A DNA stretch of 64,000 bases from Zoroaster sp. YZ-2022. Its lineage: Eukaryota; Echinodermata; Asteroidea; Forcipulatida; Zoroasteridae. The stretch lies in assembly GCA_029582265.1 (NCBI GenBank), contig CM055835.1, positions 7,989,500-8,053,499 on the forward strand. The letters run 5' to 3'. The notes beneath the pieces were generated by a model that had not been told where the DNA came from, made no database searches, and was given only the letters and a program-made list of their open reading frames with translations. Positions 13,192 to 24,700 of the stretch are shown here, one piece after another. How positions within the stretch are numbered: position 1 is the stretch's first letter; each line of letters starts with the position of its first letter. The position numbers and the translations under genes are program-made.

Positions 13192-13814
13192 AATAATTGT
13201 TGCCTGGCGTGATGGGGTCCATGGCGTTTTGTACACCCGAGGGGGCTGATGGCACCCGAGGCGGCCGAGGGTGCCATCAGCCCCGAGGGTGTACTAAACC
13301 CATGGACCCCCATCACGCCAGGCAACAATTATTTTGTTATACCATGGTATTAGATTACGTTACCGAAGAAATCTTCCAGTAAACTGTCTAAGTCTGTAAC
13401 TGGAAGTGTCTGGAAGTTGCTGTCATCTCGTCCCGTTTCATTGCAGTATTCGCGAACTATTCGTACTGCATGGTCGAAGCGAACATATTCACACACAGCA
13501 GACAAGTTGTTTAGCTGGTCCCTACAGTGCATCAAATTGAAATATAGTGTGTTCAGCAATATAACAACCTCGGTCGCTGTTTTCACTTCTTGCAATCAAA
13601 AGTAGCACTTGTGAAAGATATATGGGGATGATACTCCCGGGGACGATCAGGGTGATGTACCACTCTTGAGAGGTGAACATCACTTTTTGAGTGACGTCAG
13701 AGGTGAACATCACTTTTTGAGTGACGTCACGAGGGTAACATGAAGATTTGTGATTTGTCATGTGACAGGCTTTCGACCAATGAAATGACACAATCTAAGA
13801 CCATGATATAACAA
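13192..13814. mobile_element. Hairpin-headed element, family B copy 1
   Basis: A 142-bp near-perfect hairpin (13192-13333) is followed by a 481-bp body bounded by inverted repeats TTGTTATACCATGGTATTAG and its diverged complement ending GATATAACAA. The same arrangement is found at 36507-37143. The body has two tandem 31-bp repeats, each with TGACGTCA. It interrupts the minisatellite. Confidence 0.85.
13350..13791 (-). pseudogene. C-terminal coding remnant in element B copy 1
   Basis: The minus-strand frame ends LDSLLEDFFGNVI, with its stop only about 17 bases from the inverted repeat end. Compared with copy 2 (36668-37090), an 11-bp deletion near 13555 breaks the frame. The protein family is not recognised. 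Confidence 0.4.
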
Positions 13815-14390
13815 GTATGTATGTAGGACCACTGTGTACTGTATGCTACATGTACATGTATGTATGTAGGACCACTGTGTACTGTATGCTACATGTACAT
13901 GTATGTATGTAGGACCACTGTGTACTGTATGCTACATGTACATGTATGTATGTAGGACCACTGTGTACTGTATGCTATGTATGTAGGACCACTGTGTACT
14001 GTATGCTACATGTACATGTATGTATGTAGGACCACTGTGTACTGTATGCTACATGTACATGTATGTATGCAGGACCACTGTGTACTGTATGCTATGTAGG
14101 ACCACTGTGTACTGTATGCTACATGTACATGTATGTATGTAGGACCACTGTGTACTGTATGCTATGTATGTAGGACCACTGTGTACTGTATGCTACATGT
14201 ACATGTATGTATGTAGGACCACTGTGTACTGTATGCTACATGTACATGTATGTATGTAGGACCACTGTGTACTGTATGCTATGTATGTAGGACCACTGTG
14301 TACTGTATGCTACATGTACATGTATGTATGTAGGACCACTGTGTACTGTATGCTATGCAGGACCACTGTGTACTGTATGCTATGCTATGC

Positions 14391-14564
14391 TTCATGCGTC
14401 AAGCGTCTATCCCATGATGTCCCATGGCAGGCCAGGCAGGGGATGCAAAACCCATAACTAAGTTAGTTGTGCATGCACGCATTTGGAGTACAATGCCGTG
14501 ATATGGATTATAGCAGGCAGGCTGGCACACTTCATGAAGGTAATAGACTATACTTATCACAATG
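14391..14564. other. Unique sequence between satellite and hAT-like element
   Basis: Nothing recognisable is seen here. Confidence 0.4.
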
Positions 14565-15558
14565 CAGTAATTCCAACCCTCCCGGATCTTCCGGGAGTCT
14601 CCCGGATTTGAGTGTAAACTCCCGGTCTCCCGGATCGGATGAAAAACTCCCGGAATCGTAAAAAAAAAATCATAACAAATGCTGTTTATCAAGATAAATA
14701 CAAAATAGTTTAAACTTAAGTTCAAACTTGCGCAAACCTTCGCCTGTGCAGTGGAAAGGTCGTTGATATTTCACCTCCTATCGCTACGATTCCTTCCTTC
14801 AGGTGGAGGACTCGGGGTAACGCCCTCAACGTTGAAAATAATCTCATTTGCCTGTCTTGACCGACGTGGTCAGTTCAAGTCTGTCATCTAAACCAATGAA
14901 CGCGTCGGGTGTGTGTACACGACGTGTGTGCATGTGCATGCAACCAATGTGTGGAATCATGGAGAATCGAGCTCCATGCCATGGAGCAAGTGTTGTAATT
15001 AAAACGCGGACCTCACACATCCCACCTGGACCCATTCACGCACATAAATCCCGTCATAAATCAATGACAATATTTGCTATTTTTTAACGCATCATATAAA
15101 ATAAAATAAGAAAACATGCTTAACTATTGGAATTACTTACTGTTACGTTTTCAGTGCTGATAGAGAGAGCATTTCAACGATAACATTGTTTTTTAATTTT
15201 TTTTAAACAACGGTTATCACCTCTTTAAAAAATGGAGTGTACCCAAAACGAGCCACATGATGTCGCAATAACCATTCCTCTCCTCCCTACAACGTAACAC
15301 CACCGCGTAGATATGAAATCTTTTATTCTATATTATCTATGCACCACCGCAGATGGCTTCTATTTGTTGCGCGATGGTCGCGCGGCTGAAAACTTGATGC
15401 GCGATCACTGAGGCATCAAGATTGCAACTTGTCGCTGGCGGTGTTCGACGATTATCATCGCGCACGGCGCAACAAAGATTATCGTGATGATGACGTCTGG
15501 CGAATTTGGTCGCAAGGGAGACCTCCCGGATTCTGGCATCGGAAGGTTGGAATGTCTG
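14565..15558. mobile_element. hAT-like non-autonomous element
   Basis: The ends are CAGTAATTCCAACCCTCC and, reversed, CAGACATTCCAACCTTCC. Direct ACAATG copies flank it (14559-14564 and 15559-15564). Near the left end CCCGGATC-type motifs repeat. The CAG terminus resembles hAT elements, but the visible duplication is 6 rather than 8 bp. No coding region is seen. Confidence 0.7.
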
Positions 15559-15607
15559 ACAATGTTATGTAAATAAGTATGCTATTCTGAATACAACTGT
15601 ATCTTAC

Positions 15608-15710
15608 CTTGATAGTGTTTCCTTGGGTGCAATTTGGATGTTTTCTTTTAGGTTTGTCTGTCCAGCATGATGCATAGTTGTCACTCTTTGATGACCAGTC
15701 TTTTTCTCAT
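15608..15710 (-). CDS. QSOX: QSOX exon 8: linker before the helix-rich region
   Basis: The acceptor is CATGTAG, with a weak pyrimidine tract, and the donor is GTAAGA. Two bases complete an Asn codon and 33 residues follow, ending IAPKETLS, in phase 2. The QSOX linker is poorly conserved, so the assignment rests on phase fit, splice sites and position. The following exon, which should start the helix-rich region, was not found between here and position 1. Confidence 0.6.
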
Positions 15711-18700
15711 CTACATGTATGGCCATTATACTCGCTAATATCTTTTGATCTGCTTACAATATCAACATGACATATCAAAATGACATTTCAACATTGAAAA
15801 TAAACATCCACTGCTGTCAGGGCAATAAGACTTGGTTTAAAATTTATTACTATTTCCTGTTTATTTGCTCCTTCATGTAAGTGATTAACCCTAACTCCCT
15901 AGGCCCATTTGCTTACACATACATGTAACCTGAATCCTTCCTAACTCCCTAGGCCCATTTGCTTACACATACATGTAACCTGAATCCTTCCTAACTCACT
16001 AGGCCCATTTGCTTACACATACATGTAACCTGAATCCTTCCTAACTCACTAGGCCCATTTGCTTACACATACATGTAACCTGAATCCTTCCTAACTCCCT
16101 AGGCCCATTTGCTTACACATACATGTAACCTGAATCCTTCCTAACTCACTAGGCCCATTTGCTTACACATACATGTAACCTGAATCCTTCCTAACTCACT
16201 AGGCCCATTTGCTTACACATACATGTAACCTGAATCCTTCCTAACTCACTAGGCCCATTTGCTTACACATACATGTAACCTGAATCCTTCCTAACTCACT
16301 AGGCCCATTTGCTTACACATACATGTAACCTGAATCCTTCCTAACTCACTAGGCCCATTTGCTTACACATACATGTAACCTGAATCCTTCCTAACTCCCT
16401 AGGCCCATTTGCTTACACATACATGTAACCTGAATCCTTCCTAACTCACTAGGCCCATTTGCTTACACATACATGTAACCTGAATCCTTCCTAACTCACT
16501 AGGCCCATTTGCTTACACATACATGTAACCTGGAATCCTTCCTAACTCACTAGGCCCATTTGCTTACACATACATGTAACCTGAATCCTTCCTAACTCAC
16601 TAGGCCCATTTGCTTACACATACATGTAACCTGAATCCTTCCTAACTCACTAGGCCCATTTGCTTACACATACATGTAACCTGGAATCCTTCCTAACTCA
16701 CTAGGCCCATTTGCTTACACATACATGTAACCTGAATCCTTCCTAACTCCCTAGGCCCATTTGCTTACACATACATGTAACCTGAATCCTTCCTAACTCA
16801 CTAGGCCCATTTGCTTACATACATGTAACCTGAATCCTTCCTAACTCACTAGGCCCATTTGCTTACACATACATGTAACCTGAATCCTTCCTAACTCACT
16901 AGGCCCATTTGCTTACACATACATGTAACCTGAATCCTTCCTAACTCACTAGGCCCATTTGCTTACACATACATGTAACCTGAATCCTTCCTAACTCACT
17001 AGGCCCATTTGCTTACACATACATGTAACCTGAATCCTTCCTAACTCACTAGGCCCATTTGCTTACACATACATGTAACCTGAATCCTTCCTAACTCACT
17101 AGGCCCATTTGCTTACACATACATGTAACCTGAATCCTCCAAAATCCTTCAGTAGTAAAGCAAGCATAATGACCACTACCATTGTATGCAGATGACACGT
17201 ATGCACACATGTGTTTCTAATCTGTGATGTATGTACATGGCCCAGGGCCAGGGACCCTCCCTGCATACATGGAGCAATAAACAGTGTTCACTGATGATCC
17301 AAGCACTAACCTTGCAATCACTATAACAAACATGGTGGAGGAAGGAAGGCAAGTACATGTATGCCTAATAACCTCAATCCTCTAAAATCATTTTTGGACA
17401 GACCAACATGTACCATGTAACCTCAATCCTCCATTTTCATCCAGTGTCAAATATAGCCTAATAACCTCAATCCTCCATAATCCACTAAGCAAATAATCAC
17501 ATCTGCCCTCAATCCTTCAAAATTCTTCACCACTGCAATTTTCACATAACCTCAATCCTTCAAAATCCTTCAAAATCTTTCACTTTGGCAAAGAGGATTT
17601 GGGAGGATTTGGGAAGGTTAGGGTTAATAACGTAGATAAGAACACACATTTAGAAACTACTGATTTCTAGGGCAATCTTTTTGAATAATGGAAAAATCAT
17701 ACTTACTTGACTGACCATTATTTTCCATTTTCAGTGATGATGACTGGTTTAAATAAGCCTGCAGTGAACTATACAATGAGTCTCTTTTCCCAGATCTGAA
17801 ATGAAGTGTGAGAAAACTAACAGGATCGATTGAAAAAATGCAGGAAAATTGCATTATACAAAATGGATTTTAAGAAATGTGTTACTTTTGAGCATTCATG
17901 CCAAACAGCACTGTTCCAATGAAAAGAACATTTTCAGAAATTGCTGTTTAAATACAAACATAGTACAGTCTGAAAGTCTAGCTAACAACACAATAATAAT
18001 CTCCTCAAAAATGAATTGATGCCTATATACCTACATGTACACGTACAATGTAGGTAACACCATGATGCCAGTTGTCTCTTACCAGTATATTCACATTTTA
18101 TAAATGTAATTCATTATTCAAGGTTCAAGTGACGGGTGAGTTACAATGTTTAACTAGAGGTTAAGCTTTTGATGAAAACGGTAACATGGGTTTCGGATGT
18201 ATTGATAATATTGGGCACTGATGTCACTAGTTCTGTCTTTAGTGTTAAAGGACCACAGAAATAGAGACATAAATGCCATGGAGATACTAAAATATGGTAT
18301 TTTTAATGATAAAAAATAAACAGCTCATTGATTTTTAGCGAGCTACTTATAATTTGAAGCTTTTGCGAAGAGGATGTCGGCGCCGATTAACACACCCCTA
18401 AAATTTGCACTGCATCATGAATGTCTGATCTGTGTGACGTCACGTAAAAAAGACAGCTTGATTCCGGGGATGCCAGCCACATACATATACAACAGCAAAC
18501 GCGTTCATTCACATGCCTGCGCTTATATTGCCCACGCTGGAAAATAACATAGAAATGGCTGAATCGTCATCAGATGAAATTGTGATATTGAGGTAATAAG
18601 TAACTAATAAAATATCTAATGTGTAATTTTCGTTCACCAAACTGCTATCTTTGTGAAGAAATTGATCATTTAGTGACCCAAACTCGGTTGAAAAAATCAA

Positions 18701-21700
18701 AAATATCAAAATACGAAGGTCGCAAAAAGCACCATTGTGTTCATTGCCGCCGACCGGAAAATCTAGTCACAGTTTTCATTATAAAATTCTTCTAAAAGTT
18801 GTAAACATTTATGTTATTTTAGTCTAATGTTATAGTGTATTTTTTCATGTATGATTTGTGAATTACGCTGTATTTTTATTGTTAACAACGTCCAAAACCC
18901 AACATGGCGGCGCACACAGTACATACATGTAGATCGGACATGTCAGATCTGACTTAACGTTATTACTTGTCTGTTCTCATGTTTTAACGAAGCATCGCTT
19001 CGTCGTTTTGGTTTGTCGTTGGAAGGATTCACAGGCTTCTCAAGTTTTCTTGAGTCTGGGTGCCTTTGACATCCCAAATTCCTGATGAAGGCTCAAAGTC
19101 TTCAATGGTAAAATGATCGTTACATATCATATCACGCTGGTTGGAGACGGCCCGAACCATTTTGCCCTCGTCAACTGCACTTTTGTGGCCCAAATTTTTC
19201 ATAGTGCCTCATCTTTAGGGAACCTATGGAGGCTTACACCTTCGCTAAAAGTATTACTACAGCCTGCTACGACACATCTTGTAGACATGATGTATATTTT
19301 CAAGGATATTTCGGATGAAAATATGTATACACAAATATTGGAGTTTTGACATAAGCGCATCGGACACGTACACACACAAACAAATAGCTGTGCATTTCTA
19401 GGAAATCGTTCTTTAACTGACGTCACGGTATCACGTGATGCATTACATCACTCAATTGCCAATAAAGTGGGGGGGCTTGTGAAGTGGCATAAAAGTCTCC
19501 AAAATGAACAGAACAAACTTCAATTATGAAAAAAACTAACAAAGATCTTGTTTTATTATGCAAAACACATTTATTAAGAGCCATAATGGTTTTTATTTCT
19601 GTGATCCTTATGATATATATATGTGAAAGTTATGATATATTGAAATAAACTGAAAAGGCGCATTAACTGTAGTTACAGTATACAAAAGTTGCATTGTGTG
19701 TTCCTTAGGCGTCCAAGTAGTACTAACCCATCCAAACGTAATTTTAGGCAAGACCTGATCGACAGGACAGGTGGGTAGATGAGACTGTGAGAGGGAGTTT
19801 TTTGGGACGATAGGTGGCAGGAGACATGATGAGGTGTTTGTTATTGTTCCAAATATAATGGGCACTGTGCTCAGAAGTAAATGAGCAATGGAAAAAAAAA
19901 TTAGCAGCTACATGTAAGTCTGCTGCCACCTCTGTAAATAAAGTTGACATTACTGTTTGCAGTATTAGTTGTACAGATATTAGCACTAGGCTTGGGCGAA
20001 AGCGATTTTTTCACGCATGAGTGCTTTAGAGCCGATAATAACAGGGATGTACCCATCTACAAGCGCGTCACAAAAAATTGCCAGTGTTTAGAGACATGTG
20101 CAATCGCGCCATTCACATGTGCACCATGGCCATTGGCAAATTTGTTTGCATAATAATTATATGGGGTGGTTACTGCGTCGTGTGTCCCAATCAAATCATC
20201 AGCCCGAGTTCATGTGATTCGCGTTCCACATGACTGCGTCATAGTATAAACGCATGACTAGGTATAGTACCATGGAGAATAAAACCATGTGATTGTGACA
20301 CGTCATTTGCACTTCGGAAAATGTGACCGAGTTTGTATTGTACTCACACTATTTTAAATAAACGTCACATGGTTTATCAAGAGTATGTGTATGTGTTTTG
20401 TCCCAGTATGGTATAGAATAGTGTCCTTATCCCCCAACTTTGATCAAGCCGCTGCCGATCCATGATTTAATTTATGACTAATTGAGCACAGAGCACCTGC
20501 AATTACTGCAATTACTGCAAATATTATTTTGTTGATTTTTAAGGTAATGCCCACATTCTGCATATATTTAAATATGCATGATATAATGTACTCGCCCGTG
20601 GTGCGCCAGCCAGAGTCACAGACCACCATGGCTACACAGTGAGACGTAAACACTGTCTACGCATTGTTGGATCAAATACCCCATTTAATCCCCAACACTT
20701 AATCCATCTGAATAGATTTCTTTGAGTGGCGGTGGATTTTAAACAACGCCCTTTGTGATCCGACAGTCGGCTTACCACAGAAGTAGTTCTATTTTATTTC
20801 TCACTTCCGAAAGCTGAAAAGACTTCCCTAAGTTTTGTTCCCATAGAATTTCTGACCCGACTGACAATCAAGGTTTTTTTTAAATCGCGATATTTGTTTT
20901 TTCTTCGCGATATATTTTTTCATCGCGATTTGCCGATAATCTTGATAATTTTAAAAGTTCTCGATATCATAATCAAATAAAAAAAATATCGCGATATTCG
21001 ATATTATCGTGTCATCGCCCAAGCCTAATTAGCACAATATGGCAATAATTTGGGTGTAAATATTGGTTGGTTTATTTAGGAAATAAATAATTGATGTGAC
21101 AGTATTGTTTGCAGTGTGTTTTGTGTAGATACTAGTACAAAATTGCAAGAAAGTGTTTGATGAAAACGAACACAGGGGTTTCGACTACATGTACATTTGT
21201 ATATTGATATGCTGTGCTACCGTGGAATAATAATAGTAAGAATAAGAATAATAGTAATAATAATAAGAATATTAGTAATAAATGTGGATAGCGAGGACAG
21301 AAGTCTGTACCTAGAATTAGGGAACACATAATTTGAAATGATCTGGAGGTGATTAGGGAAATAGTCAATTATTGCGTGTAACGTTGAATTAACATTTGCA
21401 TGTTACGTTATACGTTATATGTATTGCGTCGGTTACCTTGTACAAAGTATATGCGTTCTCTCCAAAAATCACTGATTTGTATTGTTACAACAACCATGAC
21501 TTACACTTTCACAAGCTTTTGCACAAACTTTCCAGTAAATCATGCCATACTGCCTGTTCAAAGTGGAATGCGTATTTAAACAAGAGCTCACTTTTCCAGC
21601 ATATAACAATAAAATCAGAGATTTTCATGAAAAATGTGCGGTCATATTTACATCCCTTAATATTTGTAGCGGTTAAACTGATATTTCCACTTTCACAAGC

Positions 21701-24700
21701 ACTAACTTTCCAGTAAATCATACCATTTCAGTATGACTTTGTTTCAATGTTCTTCTATAGGACTATCTTTAGGACTATCTTTTCAAAAGACCAGTTATAC
21801 GCCACAGTCATACCATTTCACTATGTTTTTGTTTCAATGTTGTACTAGACTATGTCAGTAAATAATAATAATGTGTGGACTTATATAGCGCACGTATCCA
21901 CCAACTAAGTGGTGCTCAAGGCGCATTCTTTTTTTAAATCATACCATTTCACAATGTTCTATTAAAGTACTTTTTCAAACAACATAAAATGAAGCTCATT
22001 TTTTTAAAGGTCAACGTTGCTTCAATGTTCACTCCTATTGTTGATTGAACGTAATATCAATGAGCAAACTAACGTTGAACTAACGTTGAATTAACGTTTG
22101 CATGTAACTTTAACGTAACGTTAAGGGCAAACGTTAATACAACGTTGTTTCAACGTTCATGTGCTATCTGGGTTAATATTTGTATCTGGCCATCCTTATT
22201 TGTATCTAGTAATATCAGTGGAGAAACTGATATTTCCACTTTCACAAGCACTTACTGATGCTAAGATTTTTTTTCATGTTCGCCGATACATTGGCAAACA
22301 TATATCGCGATTTTCAATAATATCGCGATTATTTTTTCATTCATGCATATGATTCATGCATGATTGTTTAGAGCCGATAACCACAGGTATGTACCCCTCT
22401 ACAAGCATCACAATAAATCACCAATTCGTTTGCAGAGCATGTACATGTATGTACTTCTGAAGTAGTTCGCTTTTGTTTCTCACTTCCAAAAGCTGAAAAG
22501 ACTGTTCTAATTTTGTTTCCATGGAATTTCTGACTTGACTCACAATGTCGATTTATTTAATCGCGATATATTTTTTTAATCACGATTTACCGATATGCCG
22601 ATAACTTAAAAAGGTTCTCGATATCATAATTGAATAAATAAAGTATCGTGATATTCAATATTATCGTGTTATTGCCCAAACTTAACTGATGCATGCGTTA
22701 ACCCTCCTATGGTTTGACCTTTCAAAACCTTTCAAAATCTGCTTACGGGCCAAAATGGCTATCAATAATTATGAACCCTTTAAAACCCTCCAGAATTTGT
22801 TGCTACTGAACATACATGTACCCTTTGAAAGGTATTGAAACATTTCAACACCAGTTTGTTCAGAGAGTTGTTACACCTTTCGAAACCTTTCATAGGTCCC
22901 TTTTGTCAGACAGTTTTCTCACCTTTCAAAACCCTTCAGTACAGCAAACTTGAAAGGTTTTGAAAGGTCTGACAATTCTATGGCAAACTGCACTGTACAT
23001 AGGAGGGTTAGTAACATTAAACGCAAACGTTAATGCAACGTTGTTTCAACGTACATGTGTTATCTGTTATAATTTGTATCTAGTAATATAGTGGTTAAAC
23101 TGATATTTCCTCTTTCACAAGCACTAACTTACGCTTGCATGTAACAAAGAATAAGTCACATTACTGGTTTCCACATGGTGCATGTTTTGTATTTATGCGA
23201 AAATGCTAAGTGCTGACAACGTGGGTCGAGTTTTGTTTAGGTCGAGTTGTCACAAGGGTCGAGATGTCTTAACCCCCTGCAGGGTCGCACTATTTGTTTA
23301 GGTTATGTTGTCACAAGGGTCGAGATGTCTTAACCCCCTGCAGGGTCGCACTATTTGTTTAGGTTATGTTGTCACAAGGGTCGAGATGTCTTAACCCCCT
23401 GCAGGGTCGCACTATTTGTTTAGGTTATGTTGTCACAAGGGTCGAGATGTCTTAACACCCTGCATGGTCGCACTATTTGTTTAGGTTGAGTTGTCACAAG
23501 GGTCGAGATGTCTTAACCCCCTGCAGGGTCGCACTATTTGTTTAGGTTGAGTTGTCACAAGGGTCGAGATGTCTTAACCCCCTGCAGGGTCGCACTATTT
23601 GTTTAGGTTATGTTGTCACAAGGGTCGAGATGTCTTAACCCCCTGCAGGGTCGCACTATTTGTTTAGGTTATGTTGTCACAAGGGTCGAGATGTCTTAAC
23701 ACCCTGCATGGTCGCACTATTTGTTTAGGTTGAGTTGTCACAAGGGTCAAGATGTCTTAACCCCCTGCAGGGTCGCACTATTTGTTTAGGTTGAGTTGTC
23801 ACAAGGGTCGAGATGTCTTAACCCCCTGCAGGGTCGCACTATTTGTTTAGGTTGAGTTGTCACAAGGGTCGAGATGTCTTAATTACCCCTGCAGGGTCGC
23901 ACTATTTGTTTAGGTTGAGTTGTCACAAGGGTCGAGATGTCTTAACCCCCTGCAGGGTCGCACTATTTGTTTAGGTTGAGTTGTCACAAGGGTCGAGATG
24001 TCTTAACCCCCTGCAGGGTCGCACTATTTGTTTAGGTTGAGTTGTCACAAGGGTCGAGATGTCTTAACCCCCTGCAGGGTCGCACTATTTGTTTAGGTTG
24101 AGTTGTCACAAGGGTCGAGATGTCTTAACCCCCTGCAGGGTCGCACTATTTGTTTAGGTCGAGTTGTCACAAGGGTCGAGATGTCTTAACCCCCTGCAGG
24201 GTCGCACTATTTGTATAGGTTGAGTTGTCACAAGGGTCGAGATGTCTTAACCCCCTGCAGGGTCGCACTATTTGTTTAGGTTATGTTGTCACAAGGGTCG
24301 AGATGTCTTAACCCCCTGCAGGGTCGCACTATTTGTTTAGGTTATGTTGTCACAAGGGTCGAGATGTCTTAACACCCTGCATGGTCGCACTATTTGTTTA
24401 GGTTGAGTTGTCACAAGGGTCAAGATGTCTTAACCCCCTGCAGGGTCGCACTATTTGTTTAGGTTGAGTTGTCACAAGGGTCGAGATGTCTTAACCCCCT
24501 GCAGGGTCGCACTATTTGTTTAGGTTATGTTGTCACAAGGGTCGAGATGTCTTAATCCCCTGCAGGGTCGCACTATTTGTTTAGGTTATGTTGTCACAAG
24601 GGTCGAGATGTCTTAACACCCTGCATGGTCGCACTATTTGTTTAGGTTGAGTTGTCACAAGGGTCAAGATGTCTTAACCCCCTGCAGGGTCGCACTATTT

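Larger units (their letters stand above)
5247..14390. repeat. 9.1-kb minisatellite with constant core and variable linker
   Basis: The core GGACCACTGTGTACTGTATG is nearly invariant. It is joined by linkers of several lengths: CTATGCA or CTATGTA (27-bp unit), CTATGTATGTA (31 bp), and CTACATGTACATGTATGTA-type (about 43 bp). Short linkers prevail at about 8380-11950; long linkers prevail at about 7530-8370 and 11950-14390. Rare variants (CTATGTCTATA followed by GTGTATATACTG) recur at 8038, 10258, 10578, 10754, 10970, 11140 and 11320. The blocks starting near 9301 and 9741 are close copies 440 bp apart. Two transposons interrupt it. It lies in a QSOX intron. Confidence 0.97.
18249..19608 (-). mobile_element. 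Kolobok-like THAP transposon, copy 1 (decayed)
   Basis: The ends are AGGACCACAGAAATA and the complement of AGGATCACAGAAATA, with TTAA on the left (18245-18248) and a decayed TATG on the right. It carries a THAP domain near one end and a Cys-rich ORF converging from the other. TGACGTCA occurs near both ends. It is the inverted counterpart of 33803-36245 without the Tc1-like insertion. TTAA targets plus a THAP domain point to the Kolobok superfamily. Confidence 0.75.

Noticed and set aside
5246..13249. Dozens of long open frames such as repeated CRTTVYCML, GPLCTVCYA and HSIQYTVVL proteins on both strands
   Set aside because: They arise because the 27-bp satellite unit is a multiple of three and free of stops in several frames. 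There is no start context, splicing or family support.
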